Shown piece after piece: positions 1-13,233 of a stretch of DNA of 64,000 bases. Below the pieces are notes generated by a model that had not been told where the DNA came from, ran no database searches, and saw nothing but the letters and a program-made list of their open reading frames with translations. The position numbers and the translations under genes were made by a program. How positions within the stretch are numbered: position 1 is the first letter of the stretch; each line of letters begins with the position of its first letter. Origin of the DNA: Lumbricus terrestris (Eukaryota; Annelida; Clitellata; Crassiclitellata; Lumbricidae); the NCBI GenBank assembly GCA_949752735.1, contig OX457047.1, positions 36,430,332-36,494,331 of the forward strand. The letters are read 5' to 3'.

Positions 1-134
1 AAAATTATCCACACATTACCTATTAGACTTCAAAGAGACATCAGAAATGTTTGCTCAGGTAGCAGCATAACAAAATTACAGATGATGCCGCCATCTGTCA
101 ATGGAATTATTTAGTTGAGCTGTGTGTGTGTGTG

Positions 135-168
<34 letters not shown>

Positions 169-868
169 ACGTGCATGCGTGAATGTGTGTGCGTGTGTGC
201 ACGGCTCACCACTGGGAACTCATCAAGTTTACTGCACATTCTTTGACTAAATGAAGTAATTCTAGTTCTTACACAGTTGGCAATTGATATCATCTAGGCC
301 AAGCAGAGTCCAAAATAGATCGATATATTTTTAATACAATATTTTAAAAAAACTGCCACAAATATATATTAAAAATATCGCGGCAGTTGGCGACTCTGAT
401 AAATCTTGATTTTTAGTGGTGCTATATATTATGTGCAGTAACCATAACAATTCCACTCTTCATTGCTTTGTGAGCATCTTTACCACATGAGCCTAGAGTA
501 AAAGTATAATATAGCCTAACTGCACAATGCACCAAGTGAACAATGCACCAAGTGAACAATGCAATGCATATCAGACAAACATTCATCAAACATTTAGACC
601 TTGACCGTGCCCCAAGAGCTGCCATTGCCATATATAATTATGTCCTCACTTTTGGAGACGGGATATAATTATATCAAAGCTGAAAGACTCCCTGCTTTTC
701 TATCAGCCGCGTGTAAGGAATGAAGCAGACATCTACACAAATCATACTTTACGAGCATAATAAATCAGCCGGTGAAAACGCTCGCCGTTCTGACGAGGCT
801 CTTGTGTGATAGCCTAATAATTATTTAGAAAATATTACTTTACGTTTACATACGCTAAGCCACGTATG
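1..868. other. Non-coding AT-rich stretch with a (GT)n microsatellite
   Basis: An imperfect (GT)n run lies at 119-204. A 16-bp unit (aatgcaccaagtgaac) is duplicated near 524-557. No splice-compatible coding exon was recognised; the open frames here are short and low in complexity. Confidence 0.5.
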
Positions 869-870
869 TA

Positions 871-1856
871 CACTGTGAGCCATAAAAAACCGTGCCAATT
901 TATTTTTAGCTATATCTCGGTCGATATTTTAACAATTTTATATCTTTTTGTGTCGTTTGAAAGAAAAATTAAATCTCTACGATTTACTTATTTACTTGCG
1001 CGATGACGTCATATCCGTTTCGCAGCATAATGTAAATAAAGTTGATGGTTGAAAATTTGAGTTAAAATTTTAAAATGTTGAGCTTTGATGATAAAATTTT
1101 AATTAAAAATCTGCGGGAATGCAAAAATTATTCTTCTAGACGATTAATTAAGGAGTTTCCGAACAAGAATTGGAAAAGAAAAACATTAGATGACTTTCTG
1201 CGAAAGTTGAGAACTACCGGTTCAGTTGAACGCGCTGCGGGAAGTGGTCGGCCAAAATCGTCGCGAACTGAAGATAATATCGCCGCTGTCAATGAATTGG
1301 TTCAGAGCCAGGAAGACAAGCCTAAAACACATCTTTCAACCAGACAAATCGCGAGAGAGCTGAATCTTACACAAACGACGGTCAGACGCATTATTCATAA
1401 CGATTTGGAACGGAAATGCTTATGGCAGAGCGCGTGTACCAAAAGCGCATTCAGAACACTGATGAACTTCGGCAGTGTCTCGTATCCGTCTGGAACGATC
1501 TGGAACAACATCTTATTGACACTGCAATTGATCAGTGGCGACGTCGCTTGGCAAAATGTGTACGTGAAAAAGGAAGTCCTTTTGAACACAAACTTTAAAC
1601 AAATAAAGGCACTGAAAAATTGTTTGCATTTAAGTAGTAAAAATGCAGCATTGATCGATTCTCACGTGTTTTTTTAGTGTCTTCAGTTTCGCAAGACAAG
1701 TTTAACATGCATGTAGGATGAAATCGATAATGTTTATTTCTGCTCTTTAGAGTATTGATTCCTGTTTAAAATAATGCAAAAAGTGTAAAAATCGATAAAG
1801 AAATGACAGAGATATAGCTAAACATAAAGTGGCACGGTTTTTTATGGCTCACAGTG
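871..1856 (+). mobile_element. Tc1/mariner-type transposon, internally deleted copy
   Basis: Terminal inverted repeats of about 54 bp (871-924 and 1803-1856) begin CACTGTGAGCC and match at nearly every position. They are flanked by TA on both sides (869-870 and 1857-1858), the target duplication typical of Tc1/mariner elements. Between them are the two ends of a transposase frame with the middle missing, so the 986-bp copy is non-autonomous. It could still be mobilised in trans if a full-length relative exists, because both termini look intact. Confidence 0.85.
1075..1598 (+). pseudogene. Tc1/mariner transposase remnant, catalytic core deleted
   Basis: The first reading frame, from the ATG at 1075, gives about 115 residues of transposase N-terminus: basic, with two helix-turn-helix-like segments, a GRPKS linker and the motif STRQIARELNL before TTVRRIIHNDL, as in paired-type DNA-binding domains of this superfamily. 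At about 1415-1425 the homology jumps to a different frame (1416-1598), which encodes the usual C-terminal end (ERVYQKRI, WRRRL, then FEHKL and a stop). The DDE/D catalytic region between the two is absent, and the junction also shifts the frame. The protein cannot catalyse transposition, although a truncated DNA-binding product is conceivable. Confidence 0.8.
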
Positions 1857-1858
1857 TA

Positions 1859-2690
1859 TGTATGGCAGACGATTGTACCACATATTTGTACTACAATATT
1901 ATATGAAATCTCTACCGCCGTGTAAGTTAAAAACCGCTACGATTAGCAACTCAAATATTGACGAACACGCAACCTGCGCGAACGGTTTCTCGCCAATGAG
2001 TTTTTTTAAAGAGAGAATGTCACGGTTCGTCGCCTCCCACTTAAGATATCTGAGACGCGAGTAATAAGCGATGTTCACGGCACCAGAGCAGCTTACCTTG
2101 CTCACTGCAGCGGCGCCGTCTCTTCAGTCTTCAAACATGCTCTGACTGAAAGATCAACGAAAAAGCACCCAAAAAACGTTTATAATTCCAAACGCAAACT
2201 TAGAATGCTGATTTAATTCAGGTGATGATCCGGTCCCTGCTGAGAAAGCGTACATTTGACTAGGACGATAGAAATGCTATTTACACCTTTCTGTTTATAC
2301 TCCTAGGCTACGACGCATTGACAGATGTAATCCAACGTATAGTACCAGCTGACACCTATTCGATTTTCACCATTACGCTATCCAGCAAATAAAAGACTAG
2401 CGATTACTCAAACGCATGACATGATGACGCACTAACCGGAATGACGCCACCTGGCGAATGATAGCTACACCTAGTGAAAGATAAGACGTTCGCTGTTAAT
2501 GTTTGCATTTTTCGTTTGGGATGTGCTGGAGACTTTTACCAACGAACCTCTGACCCTATCACTGCAGAAAGGAAGTACGACTTTGCGACCGAGACAAACC
2601 ACTTTTGATCATTTCACTGTTTGCTAAATTGTGTCTGCATGCACTGTGCACTGCTTAGAAATAATTTCGTCTTTGTGATGGAGGTGTATT
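1859..2690. other. Unannotated intergenic stretch
   Basis: Nothing recognisable as a gene, RNA or transposon was found between the mariner copy and the LINE/SINE tails. The open frames on both strands are short and overlap each other. Confidence 0.4.
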
Positions 2691-2905
2691 GCAGCTTATC
2701 TTATCTTATCTGACCATTTATAAAGCGCTTCTCGTAGCAAGAGCCTTTCAGAAGTGCTCCCAGTGCGTTCAACTCCAAGAAAAAAGGCTGTGATGGAGGT
2801 GTATTGCAACTTATCTTATCTTATCTGACCATTTATAAAGCGCTTCTCGTAGCAAGAGCCTTTCAGAAGTGCTCCCAGTGCGTTCAACGCCAAGAAAACA
2901 GGCAA
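2676..2905 (-). repeat. Tandemly duplicated LINE/SINE 3' tail with (GATAA)n
   Basis: Two almost identical ~113-bp units (about 2676-2790 and 2791-2905) each read, on the plus strand, a short (CTTAT)n run, then catttataaagcgcttctc, a hairpin-like stretch and gctcccagtgcgttcaac. On the minus strand this is a retroposon 3' end: ...gcgctttataaatg followed by a (GATAA)n tail. The pair looks like a local tandem duplication of one insertion. Confidence 0.65.
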
Positions 2906-2939
2906 GTTGAATATATGCTAGTAAAAATATCCTAATGGT

Positions 2940-3062
2940 AATGCTGAAACAATATTGTATTGTACGACAATTTATAAAGCACTTCTCTCAGCAAACGACT
3001 TTCAGAAGCGCTCCCAGCCTCCCACTGCATTCGACCCTGGGAGAAAGGACAGGAATTGAAGC
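2940..3062 (-). repeat. Dispersed LINE/SINE 3' end with (ACAAT)n-type tail
   Basis: The plus strand reads attgtattgtacgac, tttataaagcacttctc, cagaagcgctcccag. In reverse this matches the tail of the LINE remnant at 22191-22416. It is a minus-orientation insertion fragment. Confidence 0.6.
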
Positions 3063-3575
3063 GAGAGAACTAGGAAAGATTACCAGAGAGAAAGACAGAG
3101 CGAATTGATTGTGGCAATGGCAATGTTGAAGTCCTACACTCCACCAATTTCAACACTTGTGCTCTGTGACATGCCCGACGTCACAGAAGACATTGCAATG
3201 GCCATCACTTGTTGAATAGTAAACTCTCATCAACAACCTCCTTCTCTATCGGACATAACAAAACCTAACGTCCATTCAACAGATTCAAAATCAACCTCGC
3301 ACGGCTCGTCTGCATCTCTTCACTTTGTTCCTGTTTAAACCTCACAGTTTCTAATGAGCGATTTAAAGAATATGCTTGTACAAAAGAAAATTTCACTTAT
3401 TCACAACTGTGTTATTAATTAAAACCATATTGGTGTGCTTTGCAGGTGCAAGGTATACCAGAATGCTTTATTTAGGTCAGGACTGCCTAAAAAATTGTCA
3501 GGTCCATAGCCAAATACAAATGGGAAGCTCTTACCAAATCAGATCCAAAATTCGACAAAGAAGAAAACAAAGAAT

Positions 3576-3800
3576 GGGGGGAATGGCGCATTGGATAACA
3601 CGCTGGCATGGATATCAGCGGAGCCGAGTTCGGTTCCCGAAGCTCCCGCAGGATAGACGTGCTTTGTAGGCTGCTATTGGCGCCATTGTATTGAAGGATG
3701 TCTGTTCTGCTAGTAGTTAAGATTGATGCTAGTTACTGCATAAATGTACACTGTAACCGGTTGCGGTCTGTCAACCGGATTGTTGTAAAAACGAAATTTT
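3576..3800 (+). repeat. tRNA-derived SINE, family 1, copy 1
   Basis: The head has ttggataacacgctggcat followed by a degenerate B box (agttcggttcc, 3627-3637), as in a tRNA-like RNA polymerase III promoter. The body (gacgtgctttgt...gtctgtcaaccggattgtt) is shared with a second copy at 35250-35455. Similarity ends just after caaccggattgtt in both, defining the 3' end. Copy 1 is more diverged at the promoter. Confidence 0.7.
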
Positions 3801-5417
3801 TTATTATTAACGAAGGAACAAGAAGACGCGACCAAAATCAATCAGTAATTTTTATAACACAAATATTTCTAATATAATACAAACATTTACTAATAAGTTT
3901 ACACAATGAAAAAAATCTCATTGAGATAGACGCAGAACAGTAATGAGATTTATAATGAACACAACATAAAAATCAACACCGTGTTAGATTTCGATCAATC
4001 AACTCCTGCATATGTATCGTATTATTAACATTATATCGTATATAATATATATAGTCAGTCAGGTCGTCACCATAATCACTCAATCCCTATAAATATCGCA
4101 AACAACTATAAACAGACATGCCTCCAACTTAGAAGCATCTGAAATATCGTAGTTAAAACAGCTCCTAAGCTACTAGCATCAAACAGAACTTAGCGTATGA
4201 TTTCACAGGGAAGAGAAACTGGAGTCAAATTTCTTACAACTGGGGGGTGCAGACAGACTGCTCTCCGCCACGAGAACTTGACCAAAAAAAATTAGTGCAA
4301 TATATCGAGACACCGTAGCATATGATCAACCATTAGTAGTGCCACGGCATAAAAACCATGGCACCTAGGTAACAAGTAGCATGTTTCCCTAATACAACTT
4401 CTGCTACCTTGGCATCATAAATCTCTGCACCGTGGGCATAACAACACCATGGTAAGTAAAATAACTTCTCGACAATAAACACGGACAGAAACCACGGCAG
4501 GACAAGAAACGGTACAAATTGGGACAGCAGTACGCGCAGCACCTGATCATCCCAGCAATGTTCGCCAGAAACACAATCATCACCCGACTTCTCATCCATG
4601 TTAAATTAGCCGCATTTCGGTTTGTCATCCACACGCCTGACTGACCCTAAAGTATCTGGACCTAAAACTTTGTGAGGATCCCACAAGCGATGACGATATG
4701 AATCATTCTATGTACAAACAAGCCTATTCCACCAGAGAAACACTACCTCAAGAGTTTTCAGAATATTTCTAGAGCTAAAAATAACTATTTCAAAGACAAT
4801 TTAAGCAATGGGAGACAGTAATGGATGCACAGAAGATGATGCACTTATATAAAAGGGGTTCTTTTTCGGCAGACAAATTTCTTAAATCTCTGATGTAGGC
4901 CTACCTAGCAAAACAGGTCACACGCATAATTATTTTCGACGTAGACAGAATCCATTAAAAACTAATCAAGAAAAGATCATAATTTGATATAGAAAAATAT
5001 CACTGCAACCGAACGAAACCAAAAATCAACAAATATCTCGAATTAGACGTAGAGAGAAGTCGTTGATTCGCCAACAAAAAAGACAAAACCGTAAATAGCA
5101 CACAGCGGGGCAGCAGTATAAATCTACCTAGCTACGATATTGTTGATGTAACAATATAATTGAAACCTTCAAAACACACAACCAAACCACTACAAGGTCT
5201 AAAGTAAAAATGTGCGAGAGGAGGAAAACACCCAGCCTAACGAAATCGTCTACACTACAAGCCCCTGTTTCTAAACACTACGACACGTGAATGGCCGTTG
5301 ATCATGACCTAACCATTGCATTGTCACTATTCTTCATCGTGATCTCAAAATTTCTGAGTTGCTAACGTACTCGAAAGCAGGACACCTACTAATTCATGAA
5401 TGCTTCTCCATGCCAGA
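3801..5417. other. AT-rich non-coding stretch
   Basis: No exon, RNA gene or complete transposon was recognised. The sequence is AT-rich with scattered stops in all frames. The longest open frames (for example 4333-4599 minus) show no domain pattern. Confidence 0.4.
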
Positions 5418-5640
5418 AGGGTCACCCAGAGGTAAAGGGTCTGGTTGCCAGGAACCGTGGCTGCAAGGAAGTCTGGTTGCCAGGAAATCTGGTTGCCAGG
5501 AAGTCTGGTTGCCAGGAAGTCTGGCTGCAAGGAAGTCTAGTCGCTAGGAAGCCTGGCTGCAAGGAAGTCTGGTTGCCATGAAGCCTGGCTGCAAGGAAGT
5601 CTGGTTGCGAGGAAGTCTGGTTGTCAAGAGATCTGACAGG
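5418..5640. repeat. Minisatellite, ~16-bp unit
   Basis: About a dozen imperfect copies of a unit close to gtctggttgccaggaa, alternating with gcctggctgcaaggaa, run across this interval. Overlapping open frames on both strands are translations of the repeat and are not taken as genes. Confidence 0.8.
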
Positions 5641-8600
5641 AAATGGAGGAGGTGCTAAGGTGGATTTTCTTTGGAACGAGAAAGACTGGAGGACCTAGTA
5701 TGAGCAAATGGTCCCAAACGGTTAGACCTAAGAATCTTAACTACAATCTGGCAAAGCAAGTGTTGTATAAGCATGGTATTGCTGAGGTTGTCAACAGAGA
5801 AATTGGTACATAACTTCTCCCATGTCACCAGACGCACAAGTAAGACATCAGCCCACGATCCAAAAATGCCAAATTTCATTGCCATTTTCGCTGCAGCCAT
5901 TTGCACTTTCAAAATTTATAAATCATCATGTGCTGAAATTGCCAACTTACGCAAAGCCATGGCGCATTACCGGAATAGCAATACTGCAAGTGTTGCAAGT
6001 GACAACACATAATGTGTCCAATTGATTTCAGTTGGATTTTCTCAAACTGGTCAAGCAGTTAAAAACCAATTATTCTAGACATTACAAGGAAAACTTTAGA
6101 GTCAATAAATTACCCCAAAATAAACAAACAACAACGTTATTTAGCAAAATCATTCAGGAAGGCTCTAAAAATTTCACGACGCGCTTAGGAAGTTCGTTGA
6201 AGACGTGTCAACAAAGATCGACGTACAGCCGCACACAACAATAAAAATTAATACGCTTGTAAAAATCTAAAAGCAAAAACTGTTGGACAAATTGAAACGT
6301 GGCGTCGTAAAAATACACAAAAAATGCAACACAGGAATTGCTACAGAATAGTTAGTTGGCTCGAAATTATCCTAAATAATAAACATTTCTAAAAACACTT
6401 CGACAAATTCAGTCACTGGAACTTGTGAGTACTAAGCACACACACACGCACGCATGCACACACACATGCACACTAATAAGATGACGAAGATAACAAAGAG
6501 TGCCATCCAGTGAAAAGTGCAGAACAGAATACGTGAAGATAAAAGAGTGAAGACGCTACTTGTATTTAGTCGTGTGTAAAAATTAAAATACAATCATTGT
6601 CGTCCAAGACAAAGTACAAACTCCAAACAATCTACTGTTTGTAACAGTCATAGTACGTGGAAAGCTCATGCTATGGAACAGGATTCATCCCTGAAACACA
6701 TACATTACATTACCAGGTTAAGTCACCTTAAGTCTAAGTCACAGAAAACAATGAGCAGTTTGGACACAAAATGTAATTATTGTAAAAGTATGTCAGAAGA
6801 AAGGCAGTGAAGAAAAGAAACTCACAAAAATTCAGATATTGACTGAATGCAATCAGGTCGGGAATATCAACATTAACTACAAAAGAATCAGTTTTAATAC
6901 AGGAACTAAGTAAACTGCAGATGTCAACTGGGTCGTTAAAATAGTCTCTCGACCCAATGATCACAAAAAAAGTACACTGAGAAGGAATACCATGTCAACG
7001 TTGGCACAAAAGCAACAGAAATAACCGCAAAAAATCAGACATACAATTGGAACAGATAAGAGACGTGAGCAGGTACACATTAAAAACATTGAGTCCAGAC
7101 AGCAGCACTACAAACCTAAGTGTATATGCAATATGTAGTAGTACTAATAAAGACCGCAGAGCGATGCAAACAGCTTCGAAGAAATTCGTGTCTTTCTCTA
7201 AAATGCATAGCAGTGGAAACATAGAGAAAAGATCTGTTAGCATAGACAGACGAAGCATATGATAGACGCATGGTGCAAAAGTGAGGAACAAACTATTACA
7301 TGCCGATAACAGAACTCAGTTTTTAACGATTACGTAGTAAATCAGAAAGCAAACAGACCATTTCGGACATTTTGTACGAATGCTGCATCAGATTAATTCT
7401 TAAAATCAGACATGGCTGACCACACCCAGAAAGCGATAACGATGCGGACATAATAGCATTTACAACCTCAAACTGAATTAACACAAGCAATGTTTCTGAA
7501 GAAACTCTCACAATCATGACCAACTACGAAGAGGCCAGCATCAAGGGCACTGTGTCTGTAATGCAACATCAACAATGACCCCGCTGCAGCAGCCAAAAGT
7601 AGATTGAATGCTATAATGACTAGACTGTGGCAGAAACCAAGGTGCGCAAAACGTTTCAATACTATATGCATGCATACATTGGCGCTTGCAAACACACGCT
7701 CTCAATACGTATGGCTACATCTCTGTAAGAATTCTCAGCATGTTTTAAACGAACCAATTCATGTCTCAGGCAGTTCTTAAGTATGTCAAATGTGAGATAT
7801 TTTGCAGCTCGGAAATAATCTCCCTGAGGACATGTAATAAATGAACCATTACGTTACCTCGCCTCTCACAGACAGAATTTGCATATATACCTCATTCTAT
7901 ACAACACAAGCAGGTCAAACATACACAATCGCAAACCAATACTTATCAACCAACATAATCGCTACCTGTTATATAATAATTACTGTAAGTACTACACACC
8001 ATTAAAAATTAATTAAACATATAGTATATATCATATTTTCCCACATATACACACAAACAGTATTCTATGATATATACATATGATATGACTCACCAAGAAT
8101 ACATAACTATGTAAACAGCTGTGTTAGCCAATGTATAAACCCGCCTGCTGGTATTCACGTCAACACGTCTAGGTATTAGTCAACATTGACAAATTAAAAT
8201 TAGTTTAATTAAACTGCTGTGACAAAAATCATATGAAAAACTAAAAAATAACAAGTCAGTATTTACATTCATCTTTTATACACACATCATCCACACATAC
8301 ACATCATACAATTGCAAATATATAAATATACATATCAAATATATAATATAAAATTATATATATATAATACATATAATGTATATATTCATACATACATGTA
8401 GAGACAAATATATGTACATACATATACACATATATATATATATTTTGAGACAATATCTCAGGGATCATCATGACTGACGGGTCGGACATGATCAAATTTA
8501 ATGTCATGTAGTACGTAAAGTAAAACAAAAAACACATTCATCTTTGCGAAAAACTGCGAGCCGACACCAGACTAAAGTCCCGCGTCCACCATACAAATAG

Positions 8601-10026
8601 TTGTCAAGGTAGTTTTGATTAACTTAGTATTGCAAGAACATAGTCTTTCTTCACAAAACGCAAAAAATTTGGCAACAACAAAAGTGCTTATACACATAAA
8701 CAACATAGACGAATAGAAACAGATATGTGGGCACATTTGAGTGTAGACACACAATGTACATCAGAACCTCTTTATAACAAGCTTTAATAATTATAACATC
8801 ATTTCTCATTTAACATAGCTGGACAAACAAACTCATTTTTTCAAACCTAACCTAGTCATAAAGCAACATTGTTGTAATTACTTTAATGTACATGGCTTCA
8901 AAAGGTAACATTACAAAATGACCAAGAATCATATACTCACATATATATATATATATATGTTCATATATAGATACACACATGTATATATATATTATACATA
9001 TAATATATATATACACAATATATGGATGCCTATCTGTAAACTTGAAATCAGTAATGCATACAAATTCAACTCTGCTAATACACACAAAATATCAATTCCA
9101 ATAGCACTTCATTCTGTTAATCTAGAAAACAAAGTACGTTTTGCCTACAAGCCACAAATTCTTCAGATGCTGACATAATTAGTCGGTTCAACATTTTAAA
9201 CCAAAAGTCAACAGCTAATTTAATAAAGAAATTAATTAAGCCTCTTAATCCATTTTACGTGATTTTAAGTTCACATATTACGGTAAGTAAATTCTCATCA
9301 ACCGACTCAATTTAAAACAATTATACCTCATTCAACTTTCAAGAGTTACTCTTCATATTCCACATGACCATTAAACTTTACTAATTTATTTAACTGATCA
9401 TCAATAAATGATATTATGAAATAAATAATTCCATTAAATTGATTGGGAAAATATTTCTATTCCCGGTAGGAGCAGGCGAGGCAGTTCATTTGTGCTAACT
9501 CAGTCAACATGATATGAAAACTTTTTGAAACACAAAAGTCTCATTAATATAAATTAAATTTGCTCGAATAAATACATTAATAATTAATCAAAATCATCGC
9601 GAGTGTGGTTACGATTTATAATTATTTTGTATACCGTATTACTAAAAAACTTGCTTTCAATCAATCCTAACCATCGAATGCACAGTTCAATCAATCAATC
9701 AATCAATCATTGATTTTGAAACACGAAAACGAATGAAGAGCCAACCGCTGAAAATACTTGAAAGGTCGTAATTTCCAAAAAATCAATCGCAATTTCATTA
9801 GCACACTGAAAAGCTCAGAATACTGAAAGCAGCTGCAAATCAGTTAAACGTGAAAACTTATGGGCAACATGGATGGATGACAATCTTGTCAGAAGACTCA
9901 TGTCTTCCGACTAATAAAGAACTTTTATTGGTCATTAAACATCAAAGAAACGAAGAGGAGCAGTCACTTTAGCTAACCCTGAGGCTGTCTTATGGGTACG
10001 AAATGTTAGCAACTTCACTTTCTCAG
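5641..10026. other. Non-coding AT-rich region with simple repeats
   Basis: It holds a short (CA)n at 6438-6472, AT-rich palindromic stretches at 8316-8450 and 8936-9022, and (AATC)n at 9687-9710. No exon with credible splice sites, no domain-like translation and no transposon ends were seen. Small regulatory or non-coding RNA features cannot be excluded by eye. Confidence 0.4.
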
Positions 10027-10312
10027 CCTCGGCATACAAAACAATACAATACAATAGACCGCCCTTCTTACAAAGCGCAGAAGTGTCCACGCCTCGAAGG
10101 TGCAACCACAGTTATATTGCAATTGTGAGTAAACCCTTTAATTCCGGAGGGTATAGGATTTCCCATACCATTTACTACCATCTCGGCATTAAAGGGTTAA
10201 GTACTTGCTCAAGTTCTCCACACAGTAATTGCCTCGGACAAGGATCGAACCCATACTCTCCCTTTCCATGCTACAGGCCAACCGCTCTAACCACTTGGGC
10301 ACCATACCCCGC
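10027..10312 (-). repeat. tRNA-derived SINE, minus orientation, with nested palindrome
   Basis: Read on the minus strand, an A-box-like tgcccaagtgg (10291-10301) and a perfect B box GGTTCGATCC (10242-10251) form a tRNA-like Pol III promoter. The element ends near gcgctttgtaagaagggcgg and a (TATTG)n tail at 10034-10055. A ~70-bp palindromic insert (10131-10200; arms aaccctttaat/attaaagggtt) sits inside it. Confidence 0.7.
10131..10200. repeat. Short palindromic repeat, copy 1
   Basis: The arms aaccctttaat and attaaagggtt are perfect inverted complements around a core containing ggatttcccataccat. A related ~78-bp copy is at 10819-10896. It probably represents a very small MITE inserted in the surrounding SINE. 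Confidence 0.55.
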
Positions 10313-10818
10313 ATATGAAGTGAGGGCGGGTGGCCAGTCTTCTCGAATTCACCATCTCATCTCTCCGCTGAAAGTGTACGGTGTAGATGAGAGTCGGCAG
10401 GGGAGTGCAGGTGAACCAGAGATCTTCAACTAATTTTTTTAGAAACACAAGCGGGGTTTCAACTTCTAACCTTTTGAGTGGCAGTCTAGCGTGGCAACTA
10501 CGACACACTATCCCACGTTCCCCTATTAAACTAAACTAAACTACACATCATATAATTAATAAAGCCTAGATCCAATCACACAGCAACTGAGCTTAAAACC
10601 AACAAATGTTTAACTGATCACATATGTTCTACCGATATTTAAGTCGAATTTCTGATTTTTTCAGATGACAAAAATGTCCAAGCAGCCATGATATTGTGGA
10701 TGCTTTTAAAACGTAATAAGGAAAATTGTATTTTAATCATTACAGCCTCTACAGAAATGTCTTAGAATTGTATCAAACACAGCCACAACAATTCCACTAC
10801 ACAAGTAAGTCTAACCTC

Positions 10819-10896
10819 TTAACCCTTTACCAACTGAGAGTATAGAGGTTTCCCACGCCATCTACACGTACTACACTTTGGTCGGTAAAGGTTTAA
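10819..10896. repeat. Short palindromic repeat, copy 2
   Basis: The arms ttaaccctttacc and ggtaaaggtttaa are complementary with one mismatch. The core has ggtttcccacgccat, matching the core of the copy at 10131-10200. The rest of 10313-11558 shows no recognisable gene. Confidence 0.5.
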
Positions 10897-11558
10897 GGTC
10901 AAAAGGCAAGTCACAGCTCAATCTAATCTTCAGTTGACCAGTGAGTGGAATGAGCAGACAGAGAGAGACAGCAGAGGTTCAAACACACATACATTTCCCT
11001 AAGTCCACCCACATGATATGCTTAAACTTGAGTCTAAACAACAAGCAATTGGATAGCCACTAGAAAACATAAAAGGTGTACAAACTCTGCTTTCTACGGC
11101 TTTGCAGGTGGCCAAGAGATGTCGAACAAAAGAGCGGTCACACCAGAACCTCCTTATAGCGCACATAACACAAACTTCCGTACAGTACGCATCCTCGCAA
11201 CACATGATGTAACATCGCAACATGATGTAACATCGCAACATGAACTCTCATTCAACATAAATTGTGAACAAGGATCAGTATGTGACTGCTTAATAACATG
11301 ACTTATCAAACATGCAACACCCCACATTCATTACATGCGCGTCTAAGAACTAAGAACGTCCACTTATTAATGATCTGTTGGGTGAGAAGCCACTGTCAGA
11401 TGGAGCACAAATAAGTCAACAAGAATATAAGACATTTCCTTTTCGAGATCCACAAGGCGCAACAACAGATGGCAATTTCACACGCACTAGAATTTGAATC
11501 CCCACAAGCCCAAGTTATAAGCAAACACATAAGCAACGAGCCAATTATGTCACCTTGC

Positions 11559-11795
11559 GACGGTGTCAACCTGCGTCAACCTGACACTGTGTCAACTTGA
11601 ATGCGTCAACCTGACACTGTGTCAACTTGACACTTTGTCAACCTGACACAATCGACTTGACTGCATCAACCTAACACTGTGTCAACTTGACTATGTCAAC
11701 TGGGCAGTTTCAACCTGCCACTAACTGGACAGGGTCGACCTGGCAGTGTCAACTTGACTGTGCCAACCTATCACAGTGCCAAAATGCACAGTCTC
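11559..11795. repeat. Degenerate tandem repeat around gtcaacctgacact
   Basis: Many imperfect copies of a short phrase (gtcaacttgac, gtcaacctgacactgt) are arrayed head to tail. It has no coding potential of its own and lies about 1.4 kb beyond the TDG stop codon. Confidence 0.75.
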
Positions 11796-13233
11796 GGACT
11801 TACTGATACTGCACTTTGCCATGAGTGAATCATACAGTATCATTGTCCAATGCAAAAGGCATTAACTGATTCACCAAAACCAAGAGCTGTGAATAATGAG
11901 AGAACATCAATAAACCCTCTCGGTATTCACCCTATCACGGCTTGGGTTTTGTGCCCATCACATACCTTCATGGCTTCAAACAGCTGTGTTACAAAGAGGT
12001 TCTGGTGGGTGTGTGTGTGTATAGGTAGACAGTTCTAAGAGTAAATGCACCAATTTAAAGTATCTTTAGTTAGGTAGACGACGTGCACAGATTCAAATAA
12101 TCAGCAATCAAGAAATAAAACCTCAACAGTAGTGAGTAAAATCTGCATTCAATGCAGATCACAGTAAAAGTTTCGGCATTATAAAATAATTCGGCAACAA
12201 AATTGAAACAAAACAATTTGATCATATGCCACAACACGAAACGATCGGACAAGAGAGAGATCCAGTCAACCAAACTGAGTGAAATTGAGATTACCAGCTT
12301 TGCTGCGAAACAGATCAAGCCGCCGTGTTGTCAAAGGCGGCGCACATTTTTGGCAGACGACATCAATTCGATTTATTCATCTCGCTTGAAAAGGTTCCTG
12401 CACTACGGCATCACATCTTTGCAAGATTCACACTAGGGAGACATTTTCCAGGGGAAAACATATCATGAGACATTCTTTATATAGTAGCAGTATATGATCG
12501 CAGAGACAGGACCCTCCTCAACAAAGAGACATTCTTCCGACAAACGCATCCATCGGCCGGTCGCCCCCCCCGGAACAGCGTTCGGACACGGTTACCGTGT
12601 ATTCCCGCAGCGTGATCTCCTCCAAATAATCACGGTGGAGGATAAATTCATAAGCAAAGCAACTACAATCTAGCGACACATTATCAGCATAGGTGGGCGG
12701 GTTTTATGCACGGTCACTCGAGCCGAGACGCACGAGCTACACTAACGCCTAACGCACGACCACCATCGAAAGTAGTCCCTCGATGGACCGTCATCGAAAG
12801 TAGTCCCTCTCGAACGGAGCGTTCCACGACTAATTATCGGCTGCATCTCGAACCGGAGGAGTGATATAAATTTAAATTGCTGCCTGCTTATCATCATTTC
12901 AAAGGCATGGTCGAAAACGTGACGCTAGACCCGCCGGGCGATGACGACGACAACAAAACGGAAAAACAACATGGAGTTAGTTTTCCGACGCACGTCGTAG
13001 TAAAGCAACGTAGTCCGCTCTACGAGCAATGTACAGTACACACAGACAGGCAGAGACCAGAAGATGGTGACGACGACGACAGCAAACAGGTGTCCTTCGT
13101 TCGTGCGATGCAGCCGCGTGTTATTGCCACGAGTTCCATAACAGCAGTCGAAAGACGACCTTGCGACCGCTGGAAAGGTCGTGCATCAGTCGTGCATAAA
13201 GGGGAGGAGGTGGAGGAGGAGGAGACGCGGCGT
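11796..13233. other. Region 3' of the TDG gene, possible 3' UTR
   Basis: This lies downstream of the minus-strand TDG stop codon. A minus-strand AATAAA (plus strand tttatt, 12372-12377), about 860 nt beyond the stop, is a possible poly(A) signal, but I cannot tell it from chance. CG content rises between 12540 and 13230. No other gene was recognised. Confidence 0.3.

Noticed and set aside
5345..5581. Repeat-containing frames of about 60 codons on both strands
   Set aside because: Translations of the 16-bp minisatellite.
6995..7291. Leucine-rich minus-strand frame of 98 codons resembling a membrane protein
   Set aside because: Hydrophobicity follows from AT-rich sequence; no splice sites, no conserved motif and a competing plus-strand frame.
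10242..10301. tRNA gene
   Set aside because: A and B boxes are present, but no complete cloverleaf or anticodon arm closes. It is a SINE head, as are those at 16821, 18943, 24727, 35250 and 49230.
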